This document shows, one piece after another, positions 40,453 to 48,927 of a stretch of DNA of 64,000 bases; position 1 is the first letter of the stretch; every line of letters begins with the position of its first letter. The translations under genes and the position numbers were made by a program. Below the pieces are notes generated by a model. The model worked only from the letters and a program-made list of their open reading frames with translations. It ran no database searches and was not told the origin of the DNA. This DNA comes from Taibaiella soli (lineage in GTDB: Bacteria; Bacteroidota; Bacteroidia; Chitinophagales; Chitinophagaceae), in assembly GCF_003236175.1 (NCBI RefSeq), contig NZ_QKTW01000007.1:1-64000 (forward strand). The letters are read 5' to 3'.

Positions 40453-41604
40453 ATGAATTCAAAAATATGGTTGTCGTCTCCGCACATGGGCGGTAAAGAA
40501 CAAACTTTTGTAAAAGAAGCTTTTGATACAAACTGGGTAGCGCCTTTAGGTCCGAATGTAAATGGTATGGAAGCTGATTTGGCAGCATACCTCGGCAATG
40601 ATGTGTCTGTGGCTGCATTGAGCTCCGGTACTGCAGCACTGCATCTGGGACTTATTTTATTAGGTGTGCAGGCCGGCGATGAAGTAATTTGTCAGAGCAT
40701 GACCTTTTCCGCTTCTGCTAATCCAATCAAATATCTTGGGGCCATACCGGTTTTTGTAGATAGCGAACCAGGCACCTGGAATATGTCTCCATACTGGCTG
40801 GAGGAAGCAATCAAGGATCGTTTGGCCAAAGGGAAGAAGCCAAAGGCAATTATTCCGGTTCACCTTTATGGTATGCCTGTGAATATGTTTGCAGTGATGG
40901 AGATTGCGCGCCGTTATGAAATTCCGGTGCTGGAAGATGCGGCAGAAGCGTTGGGTTCTTCAATCGCCGGCCGTCGTTGTGGTACTTTTGGTGATATTGC
41001 TATTCTTTCGTTTAATGGAAATAAGATTATTACAACTTCTGGTGGCGGGGCTTTAGTTTCTGGAAACAAGGAATATGCAGACAAGGCAACTTTTCTTGCA
41101 ACGCAGGCGCGCGATGCAGCGCCACACTATCAGCATTCTCAGGTTGGGTATAACTATCGCATGAGCAATATTTGTGCGGGCATTGGTCGGGGACAAATGG
41201 AAGTTTTGCCACAACGTGTATCAGAACGTAGAAAAGTATACGCATTCTATCAAAAGTATTTTGCTGATAAAAAAGGAATTACTCTGGTCGCAGAGCCGGA
41301 AGGATTTTTTAGCAACCGCTGGCTGACTACAATTCTTATCGATACGGAGCAGGCCGGCGGGTTGACTCGTGAGGTGCTCTGGGCGGCTTTTGATAAAGAG
41401 AATATTGAATCAAGACCATTGTGGAAACCGATGCATATGCAGCCGGTATTTGCCGGAGCACCATTTTACGGAGATGGTACTTCTGAAAAATTATTTAATC
41501 AGGGTCTTTGTCTGCCGTCGGGATCGAATCTTACGACAGAAGATCTGGGAAGAATTAGCGTGGTACTGGATAATGTACTGATGCAGGAACCTGCTTTGAT
41601 TTAG
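40453..41604 (+). CDS. DegT/DnrJ/EryC1/StrS-family sugar aminotransferase (PglE-like)
   Basis: A 383-residue PLP enzyme that transaminates the C4 keto group of the UDP-4-keto-6-deoxy sugar made by the dehydratase at 28110. Motifs are complete: N-terminal WLSSPHMGGKEQTFVKEAF, ALSSGTAALHLGLILLGV for phosphate binding, VLEDAAEALGSS with the ring Asp, FNGNKIITTSGGGALVS with the Schiff-base Lys, and the NYRMSNICAGIGRGQMEVL segment. Length and motif order match PglE/NeuC-type enzymes. It is the last gene of the operon and is followed 36 nt later by a strong terminator. Confidence 0.93.
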   Translation: MNSKIWLSSPHMGGKEQTFVKEAFDTNWVAPLGPNVNGMEADLAAYLGNDVSVAALSSGTAALHLGLILLGVQAGDEVICQSMTFSASANPIKYLGAIPVFVDSEPGTWNMSPYWLEEAIKDRLAKGKKPKAIIPVHLYGMPVNMFAVMEIARRYEIPVLEDAAEALGSSIAGRRCGTFGDIAILSFNGNKIITTSGGGALVSGNKEYADKATFLATQARDAAPHYQHSQVGYNYRMSNICAGIGRGQMEVLPQRVSERRKVYAFYQKYFADKKGITLVAEPEGFFSNRWLTTILIDTEQAGGLTREVLWAAFDKENIESRPLWKPMHMQPVFAGAPFYGDGTSEKLFNQGLCLPSGSNLTTEDLGRISVVLDNVLMQEPALI

Positions 41605-41639
41605 AGGGGCATATCAGCAGATTTGCAAATATGGCTAGG

Positions 41640-41671
41640 GCCGGGACTATTTTTTGGTCCCGGCTTTTTTT
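41640..41671 (+). terminator. Intrinsic terminator of the polysaccharide operon
   Basis: The arms GCCGGGAC (41640-41647) and GTCCCGGC (41657-41664) form a perfect GC-rich stem with a 9-nt loop, followed by seven T. The rest of 41672-41914 is AT-rich upstream DNA of the next small gene; no site in it is clear. Confidence 0.9.
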
Positions 41672-41914
41672 GTTGGCATGATTTTTGGTATGATATAATT
41701 GATGAAATATTAATATAAAAATGTGGTTAAATTTATAAAAGAAGCGAAAGAAAAGTGCTGTTCCGTCAAAACCAAAACTATCATATTGCCGTACATGTGA
41801 TTATGGAGTTAATTATTTTCCGCCATTTTGGATCATTAGCAACTGCTTAACTACCCAAACCAAAAGAAGAAAATAATATTGTATCATAAATACGGACGTA
41901 AAAAACTGCACACT

Positions 41915-42184
41915 ATGATCGAAATTGCAACTCCCTACGAGGACCGTATGTCATCTTCATCGACCATGACCTACAAAACGAAAACAGTATTTGATAGCCT
42001 GAAAGAGCAGGTTTTCGCCATATTCCGTAACCGTGCCATTGATGCACGTATCAAAAAGCTTTCTGCATCGATCGCAGATAAAAAAGCATGGGCGACCCTT
42101 TCGGATGACGAAAAGGAAAGAGAAGTACGCAGAATAGCTTCTGTACGTCATGCGATAGAACGCATGAAACAGATGAAGAAATAA
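41915..42184 (+). CDS. Small basic hypothetical protein
   Basis: This 89-residue cytoplasmic protein is rich in Lys and Arg, with no signal peptide or membrane segment. The C-terminal half is predicted helical (ARIKKLSASIADKKAWATLS, EREVRRIASVRHAIERMKQM). I recognise no family. The frame is open from 41879, but ATG 41915 is the first good start. It stands alone, with a terminator 36 nt before 41677 on one side and a convergent gene on the other. A nucleic-acid or protein-binding role is possible from composition only. Confidence 0.5.
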   Translation: MIEIATPYEDRMSSSSTMTYKTKTVFDSLKEQVFAIFRNRAIDARIKKLSASIADKKAWATLSDDEKEREVRRIASVRHAIERMKQMKK

Positions 42185-42190
42185 TACAGT

Positions 42191-42216
42191 AAAAAGCGCC
42201 CCGTTGCAGAGGCGCT
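42191..42216 (-). terminator. Terminator between convergent genes
   Basis: The stem AGCGCC/GGCGCT (42195-42200 with 42211-42216) has its T run on the minus strand, so it mainly serves the barrel-protein gene at 42228. It lies 6 nt after the stop of the small protein gene. Confidence 0.65.
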
Positions 42217-42227
42217 GTTATCAAAGT

Positions 42228-43109
42228 TTAGAAATGGTATGAAATACCGGCAAAGAGTCCAATCGTAGAGAATGGGATTGTGTATTTTGCCTGGTAGTTT
42301 GGTCCGGTTGCTGTAGTCTGACCCTCGGTGTACTTAGTTGTACGTTTGTTTTCCGGGATGGCAGACAATTGGTCGGCGCCGTTCACTGAATAAGAAGTAA
42401 TCGTAGATTCTTTCGTGTACAGTGAAAGCGACAACATGCTCACTTCAGACCAGAAATGAAAATTGTCGTTGATCTTGTAATCGACACCTACTGCTCCATT
42501 GAAGCCAGGACAAAAATCTGTTTTCATCGTCGTGGTTCCAGCGTACTCAGTAGTTCCTACACTTGATTCGCTGGTGATTTTGATCTTTTGATAAACTGGC
42601 AATGCAAGTCCTACGCGCGAGTACAGATTAAAGTCTTTGTTGGTTGTCTGGAAATAGAAGGATGGTGTCACCAGCACAGGCATTTGCGCCTGCTGTGTCT
42701 GGGAGATTGAATTGCCAAATGGTTGTGCCAGGCTGCTTGAGTTTTCATACGTGTACTTTTTGCTGGCAATGCCCGCATTGACGTTTACACAAACGCCGAT
42801 GTACTTGTTGAACATGTAGCCGACACCAACTGTTCCCTGCAGGCCCGCGTTTACGGCAGCGCGACGAGGCTGGGAAGTGACTACTTTGGTAGAAACGCCG
42901 TCTCCATAGGCGATACCGCTGACAGCCAGCTGTGTTCTTTCGGCAGCAAAGTTGTAACCCAACCCCGCTTTTACAAACCATTTTTTGGGAGCCTCAATGT
43001 AGTAGCTCCGCTTGTCTTTTTTCTGGGCCTTGATCTGGCCGGCTTTTTGACCCATAGTTGTCCCCACAACCATGGCCAACGCCATTGTTAGTAATGTGCT
43101 CTTTCTCAT
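42228..43109 (-). CDS. Outer-membrane beta-barrel protein
   Basis: A 293-residue exported protein. A signal peptide (MRKSTLLTMALAMVVGTTMG) is followed by alternating polar/hydrophobic strands (WFVKAGLGYNFAAERTQLAV, VGVGYMFNKYIGVCVNVNAG, YSRVGLALPVYQKIKI, GAVGVDYKINDNFHFWSEVS). It closes with an aromatic C-terminal residue (GLFAGISYHF), the hallmark for barrel assembly. This fits the small OmpA-like/porin-family barrels (PF13505 type) of 8-12 strands without a peptidoglycan-binding domain. No partner gene is evident. Function unknown beyond an outer-membrane location. Confidence 0.8.
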   Translation of the reverse strand: MRKSTLLTMALAMVVGTTMGQKAGQIKAQKKDKRSYYIEAPKKWFVKAGLGYNFAAERTQLAVSGIAYGDGVSTKVVTSQPRRAAVNAGLQGTVGVGYMFNKYIGVCVNVNAGIASKKYTYENSSSLAQPFGNSISQTQQAQMPVLVTPSFYFQTTNKDFNLYSRVGLALPVYQKIKITSESSVGTTEYAGTTTMKTDFCPGFNGAVGVDYKINDNFHFWSEVSMLSLSLYTKESTITSYSVNGADQLSAIPENKRTTKYTEGQTTATGPNYQAKYTIPFSTIGLFAGISYHF

Positions 43110-43279
43110 TGTGATGATTTGGAGAACAAGATACTACTCTACCTGTAAAAGTTCAATAGACATAGAGTAAAAATTATTGTGATGAAATTATTATGCGTAG
43201 ATAAATAAAATTAAAAGCTAGAAACAGAAAGATGTTTTTGGGTGAAACATCAGATGGGTTTATACGTTGAAAAGGGGTT

Positions 43280-43370
43280 TGTCGTGTTTATCACTGTGCC
43301 GAAGGAAGAATCTCGCGTAGTGTGGGTTCTTTTAAAAACAACGTCGTTGTGCACTGTGAGAAAAGAAACG
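43280..43370. repeat. Degenerate REP-like stretch
   Basis: GCCGAAGGAAGAATCTCGCG and AACAACGTCGTTGTGCACTG recall the family B repeats around 10 and 12 kb but are more decayed. Nothing coding was found between 43110 and 43460. Confidence 0.35.
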
Positions 43371-43460
43371 CGTTAGTACAACGGTTTGTAAAACATCAGA
43401 TGTTTGTATTCAAAAGATCTTAGCATCTCCGCTTTTCATGCTCTTTGCGGAAACCTAAAT

Positions 43461-43502
43461 AAAAAACGTGCTGCTGTACCACTTAAGCAATACAACAACA
43501 CG
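43461..43502 (-). terminator. Intrinsic terminator of the dioxygenase-like gene
   Basis: Read on the minus strand, a 13-bp stem with G-U pairs (arms 43490-43502 and 43467-43479) is followed by TTTTTTA. It lies 8 nt after the stop of the gene at 43510. Confidence 0.7.
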
Positions 43503-43509
43503 GAATAAA

Positions 43510-44547
43510 TCAGCGAGTTACTGCCATCATCTTACATTGTCGGAATGTGCCATTACTATTTGTTACCGAAAATTGATACAGATAGTTTCCTGCGGCTAAT
43601 GCATTAATTCCACTCGATGCGTCTAATGTGATGGTCTGATCGCCAGCACCAAGGCTTTTACGAATGATGCCCAATAAACGTTTTCCTGCCAGATCAAATA
43701 CTTCAATTAAAACATCAGATGTATTGGCGAGCGTAAAAGGAATGGAGGTGCTCCCTGCGAATGGATTCGGGTAGTTTTGTGATAACTTGAACTGACCGCC
43801 GGTTTCAGGCTCCAGGTTAATGACGCCAGATGTTGGAACAGCTATACCAACTGTGAGTGAAGCATCATAGCCACCTGTGCTGTTATTGGACGTAACAGTA
43901 AGCAACTCATATTGCGTGTTGGTCATGTCGCTGAAAACATTGTCGGCTGAATTGGCGGCAACCGAAGTATTTTGTCCGTGTGCAGAATAGAGCGATGTGC
44001 TATAAACTGTTGTGTTCAGACTGTCTGGAAATGCGGCCTGACTCGTAGCACTCAGTACAGAATTGAGAAATATCTGGAAGTGTATATGCGTAGTACGGCC
44101 AGTGTACCAGCCCGGATAAATGGTAGTGAAGTTCACCTGTCCATTATTGTCTGTAATCTGTATGCCTCGAAAGAATGTTTCACCCACATGGCTTTGAGTG
44201 CCCAGATAACCAGGTTGGTTGGCGTATTCGGAATAGTAGCCGTCTTTATTGCAATGCCAGATATCTACACGGGCATTTGTAACCGGACTGCAATTATCAT
44301 TTGTGTTGACAATAGTAAGTGTAAGATGAAGTGGCGTGCCCGAATTTCCTTCTGTAATGTCTTGCCGGTACATAGCGCTGTTGCCGCTGAGATCAAATGG
44401 ATATGGCCCTTCCGTCTCTTGCGGAATAAGCACGCAGGTGCCTGTGGGGACATTGCCGGTTGTGCCTGCGGCTCTTGATTTGCTGAATGGCAAAAACGAG
44501 CCGATGCCGAGTAGTCCGACGCCTTTGAGAAAATCTTTTCTTTCCAT
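43510..44547 (-). CDS. T9SS-exported intradiol dioxygenase-like protein
   Basis: The 345-residue product joins two modules. Residues about 35-215 match the intradiol ring-cleavage dioxygenase fold (catechol/protocatechuate 3,4-dioxygenase beta-like). They carry PQETEGPYPFDL, ARVDIWHCNKDGYYSEYAN and YPGWYTGRTTHIHFQIF, which supply the Tyr/Tyr/His/His set for non-haem Fe(III). Residues about 262-345 are a T9SS type A sorting domain (LSQNYPNPFAGSTSIPFTL, IEVFDLAGKRLLG). The N-terminus (ERKDFLKGVGLLGIGSFLPF) looks like a Tat-type signal with only one of the two arginines. The enzyme would act outside the cell on aromatic compounds or as a surface protein. It has no pathway genes near it. Confidence 0.85.
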   Translation of the reverse strand: MERKDFLKGVGLLGIGSFLPFSKSRAAGTTGNVPTGTCVLIPQETEGPYPFDLSGNSAMYRQDITEGNSGTPLHLTLTIVNTNDNCSPVTNARVDIWHCNKDGYYSEYANQPGYLGTQSHVGETFFRGIQITDNNGQVNFTTIYPGWYTGRTTHIHFQIFLNSVLSATSQAAFPDSLNTTVYSTSLYSAHGQNTSVAANSADNVFSDMTNTQYELLTVTSNNSTGGYDASLTVGIAVPTSGVINLEPETGGQFKLSQNYPNPFAGSTSIPFTLANTSDVLIEVFDLAGKRLLGIIRKSLGAGDQTITLDASSGINALAAGNYLYQFSVTNSNGTFRQCKMMAVTR

Positions 44548-44753
44548 CTTATTATTGTTTTAGGTAAAAAAGGAATGACCCGTTGTATGTGGCAAGGGGT
44601 ATTTTCCTAAGTTACGCAACAGATATATGTATATTTTATGTGTTGCGATAAGCGGTCGAAGGAAGTAGATAAAAAGGGAAAACGCAGGCCTTGAAATCCT
44701 TGGCCTGACGGAAGGATCCTGATCCATGTTGCCTGAAAATATGCAGGAACAGA

Positions 44754-44912
44754 CTAGCGTCTCAGCAAGCGGATAATCATCACGATGATCGCAATCAGAA
44801 ACATAAATAATGAAATGCGGTTCATGCCGTGCATAAACTTGATATTCATATTTGTCGGTTCGTTGGGATCGCGTTTGCGAATGTAGAAATATGTGAGAAT
44901 CTGACGCCACAT
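44754..44912 (-). CDS. 52-residue membrane protein (DUF6728-like)
   Basis: A short gene with a convincing protein: it begins MWRQILTYFYIRKRDPNEPT, continues with NMNIKFMHGMNRISLF and ends in one transmembrane helix (FMFLIAIIVMIIRLL) with a basic RR tail. From memory the pattern resembles a small conserved Bacteroidota family (DUF6728). Topology would be N-in, with a short amphipathic start. It lies between the dioxygenase-like gene and tRNA-Ala on the opposite strand. A longer minus frame (44560-44910) overlaps it in another phase and has no protein-like features. Confidence 0.65.
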   Translation of the reverse strand: MWRQILTYFYIRKRDPNEPTNMNIKFMHGMNRISLFMFLIAIIVMIIRLLRR

Positions 44913-44993
44913 GATCTTTAATCTCCTTTCACTAAAGTTACCAAGAAATTTGGAGATTATAAATAAGGAACATTATATTTGCACCCACTCTAG

Positions 44994-45067
<74 letters not shown>

Positions 45068-45076
45068 CAAGCTTTA

Positions 45077-45100
45077 AGTCACCTTCGGGTGACTTTTTCT
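45077..45100 (+). terminator. Terminator after tRNA-Ala
   Basis: The stem AGTCACC/GGTGACT with a TTCG tetraloop is followed by a T-rich tract. Between it and 45256 there is a TCCGGAGACTT-type imperfect palindrome (around 45162-45205) and no gene. Confidence 0.85.
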
Positions 45101-45256
45101 TTTTACAACAAATTTGCAGCTTTTGTTGTGGCGGCCATGAGACTGCATCTGGCTGAACGAAGTCCGGAGACTTCGCTCAACAAGAAGTTCAGGCATAGTC
45201 TCCAGACTTTACTCAAGTTTACATAAGAGAAAGCTTTAAGCCTTATGTTTTTAGGT

Positions 45257-46231
45257 CTAAATCAAAATAACCAATCGCTTTCCTCCATCAATGTTAGCAT
45301 CCCAGATTTGTTCCACTTCTGTTAAAGGAACTAATACCGTTTCAATTTTTAATTTGCCATCAGCAGCTAGCTGGAACATATCCGGAAGGATATCAGTAAT
45401 TAACACTTTTACTTCATCCCGCGACCAGCTGCCTATGCCTGAACCGGAAATCTGAATATCGGTACTGCGCAGAATGGAAGAGGAGAGTGTGATATTATCA
45501 CCCATCATTCCGCCCACAGTTACGTAACGTGTGCGATGTGAAAATCCGCCATTGCCTTTTAGAGAAGATAAGATCATTTCTGCACTGTGTCCCCAGAGGT
45601 AGTCAATTACAACATCGATGGGATTTTGTTTGTGCGCATTTTTGATCCGGGCGATAAAGGTTTCATCATCCTGCTTCAGGGAAATAATTTCATCGGCACC
45701 CATTGACAAAAGGTCTTGCAGCGATTGTTCATTCCTGCCCGTTGCAATTACCTTTTTAGCGCCATAATGTTTCGCGAGCTGTACCGCGATTTTTCCGGTT
45801 ACTCCAGTTGCTCCGTTGATTAAAACGGTTTCTCCATTTTTCAGCGCAGCTCTGAAATGTAGGGCCAGTGCAGATCCCATAACGGCATTCGGTAATGCAG
45901 CTGCGGTTGCATCATCAATTTCCTCTGGAAGTTTCACCATTCTGTCTTTCTCTATCACCGCTTTTTCTGCTACCATGCCAGTTACACCAATTCCATAGAT
46001 TCGTGTACCATCCTCGAGTAAACCAACACCATCGCCGCCCACTACTTTCGCCGTCCACTCTTCGTGAGCCGTAGAATAGTGCTTGCCGCTGGCGCGCATT
46101 TTATCAAGATTTTTTACGGCGGATGCTTTTACCGAAATCAGTACCTCGTTTTCGTTTTGTGCGACCGGTGCGGGAAAATCAACTACATACTTTGGCAATT
46201 CACCTTTATGAAATACAACAGCTGCCTTCAT
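45257..46231 (-). CDS. Zinc-independent MDR-family quinone oxidoreductase
   Basis: This 324-residue medium-chain reductase/dehydrogenase is of the NADPH:quinone oxidoreductase type. It starts MKAAVVFHKGELPKY. The GroES-like domain has VLISVKASAVKNLDKMRASG, and the Rossmann domain has VLINGATGVTGKIAVQLAKH (A-x-x-G-x-x-G) and KKVIATGRNEQSLQDLLSMG. The zinc-ligand cysteines of alcohol dehydrogenases are absent. The frame is open to 46285, but ATG 46231 is the family start. The Crp/Fnr-type regulator gene lies 75 nt upstream on the same strand, and a perfect inverted repeat lies between them, so redox- or quinone-linked control is plausible. Confidence 0.88.
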   Translation of the reverse strand: MKAAVVFHKGELPKYVVDFPAPVAQNENEVLISVKASAVKNLDKMRASGKHYSTAHEEWTAKVVGGDGVGLLEDGTRIYGIGVTGMVAEKAVIEKDRMVKLPEEIDDATAAALPNAVMGSALALHFRAALKNGETVLINGATGVTGKIAVQLAKHYGAKKVIATGRNEQSLQDLLSMGADEIISLKQDDETFIARIKNAHKQNPIDVVIDYLWGHSAEMILSSLKGNGGFSHRTRYVTVGGMMGDNITLSSSILRSTDIQISGSGIGSWSRDEVKVLITDILPDMFQLAADGKLKIETVLVPLTEVEQIWDANIDGGKRLVILI

Positions 46232-46277
46232 TTTTATAGAATTTTCAGCAAAGCTATGTTGTGTTTTTCTTGATGAC

Positions 46278-46293
46278 GATAACATTTGTTATC
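46278..46293. promoter_or_regulatory. Perfect inverted repeat upstream of the quinone oxidoreductase
   Basis: GATAACATTTGTTATC has 6-bp perfect arms around a 4-bp spacer. On the minus strand the context reads TTGATAACAAATGTTATC, which shares TTGAT with FNR-type sites. It lies 46 nt upstream of the oxidoreductase start and just after the regulator gene, as expected of an operator for that regulator or another dimeric repressor. Confidence 0.5.
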
Positions 46294-46306
46294 AAATTAA
46301 GTCGGC

Positions 46307-46882
46307 TTAATCGCCTTTAGCCAGTTTACTCTTGATACGGCTTAAATGCACAGTTGTAATGCCCAGATAAGAAGCAATATAATGCTGCGGCACTCGTTTT
46401 ACAATTTGCGGACGATCCTTTATAAGATCAAGGTAACGTTGCTGCGGCGTGTCTCTGATCGACGAAAAGAAGTATTTCATGTAATCGAATGTCCGCTCGA
46501 AGATCTTGTTTATGAACATATCCCGCAGATGAGGAATCTCTTTGATTTCGCTGAGCATTCTGTCTAAGTCAGTTTTGTTGATCATCCATAAAATACTCGG
46601 TTCAATGGTTTCTATAGTGATCGGACTTGGAATGTTTTTCATAAAACTTTCGATAGAGCCAACTGATTCTCCTTCGAAGAAAAACTGCGCGGTAATATCT
46701 TTTCCGTTATTGTTGAGCCATGCGCGGATACAACCTTTTTCAATGACGAACATTTTTTTCGAAACCTTGCCTTCGGCCAGCAAAGTTGTTTTCGAGGCAA
46801 CCTCCATCCTGTGGAAACAGCTTAGGTATTCGTTCCATTTTCTTTCATCCAGGTTGAATTTGTCTTTGAATTGTTCGAACAT
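46307..46882 (-). CDS. Crp/Fnr-family transcriptional regulator
   Basis: This 191-residue regulator has a cyclic-nucleotide-binding-like beta-roll (about 25-115, SKKMFVIEKGCIRAWLNNNG, QFFFEGESVGSIESF). A long dimerisation helix and a C-terminal helix-turn-helix (about 160-190, QHYIASYLGITTVHLSRIK) follow. No N-terminal cysteine cluster is present, so it is not an oxygen-sensing FNR, and the phosphate-cassette residues of CRP are not conserved. Length is typical for Bacteroidota members. It is the first gene of a likely pair with the quinone oxidoreductase. Confidence 0.9.
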   Translation of the reverse strand: MFEQFKDKFNLDERKWNEYLSCFHRMEVASKTTLLAEGKVSKKMFVIEKGCIRAWLNNNGKDITAQFFFEGESVGSIESFMKNIPSPITIETIEPSILWMINKTDLDRMLSEIKEIPHLRDMFINKIFERTFDYMKYFFSSIRDTPQQRYLDLIKDRPQIVKRVPQHYIASYLGITTVHLSRIKSKLAKGD

Positions 46883-46971
46883 GTTCGGTGGACTTTTGCC
46901 GCATATGCAATTTAACGCTGTTCTTCTGAAAGCGTTCAGGATTGTTTTTGATTAATTCGTCCCAGGAAATT

Positions 46972-47000
46972 AAAAATGCCGCTTACGAAGCGGCATTTTT
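46972..47000. terminator. Bidirectional intrinsic terminator
   Basis: A perfect 13-bp stem AAAAATGCCGCTT/AAGCGGCATTTTT (46972-46984 with 46988-47000) has a 3-nt loop and T runs on both strands. It ends the WG-repeat gene on the minus strand. Confidence 0.9.
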
Positions 47001-47010
47001 TGTTGAAATA

Positions 47011-48927
47011 TTAGTCGTTGTAAGGGTCCATAAGACCGCCGGGATAGTAAGCACGTTTATTAGAAAACTGCCCGGGATTAATGCTGCCATCATATTCATT
47101 ACTATATATGGCTTTTTGCTGTTTGCGCGGGCTTAGTAATGTACTTCGAGGATTTTTAAAATTAAGTGCGATCCTCATTTTTGTTTTGTACTCGCCCGAA
47201 TACACCGGCGTTCTAAACTCCCAATATTTATCAGGCGCTAATGTTAAAGTGTGGTAGCTATTGCCGCACCAGCTGCTTGGCAAATATTCGATGTCTTTCC
47301 AGATTCCGTCCTTGTCTTTGGCCTGTACCCTCATGTAGAGTCTGCTGTCTTGTGCGCTAAAAAGGATTTTCTTTTTTGTCCGGTTGGCTAGAATTACATG
47401 AAATCCGGCATAGAGATGCTGAAAAGTATCCGTTTTTTTGGTGTCTACGGTAATGCTTAAACCATCTGGCAGGTCTTCAGTTGAGACTGTGTGGGGATTG
47501 TTGCCGGAACCGCCGAATCCACCAATATCTGTTTTGTAATTCTCGGAATGTGCGTAGAAATAACCTCTGTTCATAAAGTCTATATCCAGTGTGTCGAGTG
47601 TGTTCCGAGGATATTTTTTTTCCTGCCAGATGATGTTTCCTTCTTTGTCAAAATAAGTGAGCCTGTTATTAACAGTAGTCAATAGCAATCCATTTTGAAA
47701 ACCTGAATGGTCAAATTCTGTGATGATAGGTTGTGTGATGATTTTGCCGGCCATGTTTGCAATCCCATACATGAAGTCGTCATCTTTTTTTCTAACGGCA
47801 TAAAAAAAGCAGCTATCGGTAATCCCACATTCCGCGATGCGTTGAAATTGTGGTGCAACAACAAAATTTCCATTAGTGTCAATTATACCCCAGCCATTTT
47901 CTTTTTCTACAATAGCATAGCCATTTCTAAAGCCTTTGTTTTGTACGCCGTCAAATGTATCCTTCCCAATAGTATTAAATTTGGTATCAATCAAACGGAA
48001 GTTTCTGCTATCATCTTCAACAAATGCACGGGCGTTAGAGAAATCGTACACATATCGGTTGGAAACATCGTTCAAAACAACGTCTCCTTTCAGATTTATG
48101 TAGCCTTGATAGCTTTTGTCGGAAGACATGTAAACACCTTTTTCTTCAGGAATCCAGTATTTGTAAAGTGATATAACGGCGAGGCCATCATAGAAACTGC
48201 CGGAAACATAGCTTTTGTTTTTGCGGGTACATTGAAAAATGAAATTGCCCCGTGCATCAATAAATCCATTTTCGGAGTCATCGTCTGTTTCGTGTTTTAT
48301 TTCTACCCGGGCATATCCGTTTGTGAAGTTTCTGATGTCCCTGTATTTGTCAAAGGGCACAATCAATTTTCCGTTTGTGTCGATTACAGCGTAACCTGGT
48401 GCCCGGTCTTCATCCTTTTTATCTACTTTTTCTACAACCGAAATACCGTTGGTAAATGGTCCGAGCCGGGAATAAATAGTATCCGCAATTAACTGCCCGG
48501 TTTTCAAATTTATAATTCCTTTGTTCCCTGTTGAAGTCTGTACGATAGCTTTTTCGGGACTAATAAATACAATGGATTTATAAACGGGAGGTAAAATTCG
48601 TTTGTTGTTTTTGTCAATGAAAATCGGTTGTCCTTCGGAATAAACACGGGCAATTCCATTCTTGAAATCTGTTGCGAAATCATATTGCGGTGGAATAGCG
48701 AAATTACCGTTCGTGTCGATAAAGCCATAGTTTCCATTAATTCGCACGCTCGCCAGATTTTCCGAAAAGTCATCCCCGTTTTTATACTTTGGGGGAATCA
48801 CAGTCCTGCCGGTTTGGTCTATAAATCCAAGTTTTCCATGCTCCACTATTTTGAATAGCTTTTTTGTTTGTGCTGATGATTGGATTGTGATCAAAAGAAA
48901 AGTCAGTGCCCAAAATAAGTGTTGCAT
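47011..48927 (-). CDS. WG-repeat secreted protein
   Basis: This 638-residue exported protein is built of WG (KWG) repeats. A signal peptide (HLFWALTFLLITIQSSAQ) precedes about ten units of roughly 45-50 residues, each containing G-F-I-D-x-x-G-x-x-x-x-P-P-x-Y (GKLGFIDQTGRTVIPPKY, GNYGFIDTNGNFAIPPQY, NGWGIIDTNGNFVVAPQF). The last 170 residues are a separate beta-rich domain (ITVDTKKTDTFQHLYAGFHV, RMRIALNFKNP-like). WG proteins are common in this phylum without an assigned function. The frame is open to 48975, but ATG 48927 starts the signal peptide. It is a single-gene unit closed by a strong terminator. Confidence 0.88.
   Translation of the reverse strand: MQHLFWALTFLLITIQSSAQTKKLFKIVEHGKLGFIDQTGRTVIPPKYKNGDDFSENLASVRINGNYGFIDTNGNFAIPPQYDFATDFKNGIARVYSEGQPIFIDKNNKRILPPVYKSIVFISPEKAIVQTSTGNKGIINLKTGQLIADTIYSRLGPFTNGISVVEKVDKKDEDRAPGYAVIDTNGKLIVPFDKYRDIRNFTNGYARVEIKHETDDDSENGFIDARGNFIFQCTRKNKSYVSGSFYDGLAVISLYKYWIPEEKGVYMSSDKSYQGYINLKGDVVLNDVSNRYVYDFSNARAFVEDDSRNFRLIDTKFNTIGKDTFDGVQNKGFRNGYAIVEKENGWGIIDTNGNFVVAPQFQRIAECGITDSCFFYAVRKKDDDFMYGIANMAGKIITQPIITEFDHSGFQNGLLLTTVNNRLTYFDKEGNIIWQEKKYPRNTLDTLDIDFMNRGYFYAHSENYKTDIGGFGGSGNNPHTVSTEDLPDGLSITVDTKKTDTFQHLYAGFHVILANRTKKKILFSAQDSRLYMRVQAKDKDGIWKDIEYLPSSWCGNSYHTLTLAPDKYWEFRTPVYSGEYKTKMRIALNFKNPRSTLLSPRKQQKAIYSNEYDGSINPGQFSNKRAYYPGGLMDPYND

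Noticed and set aside
44560-44910. A 116-codon minus-strand frame
   Set aside because: It overlaps the convincing 52-residue membrane protein in another phase and has no protein-like segments.
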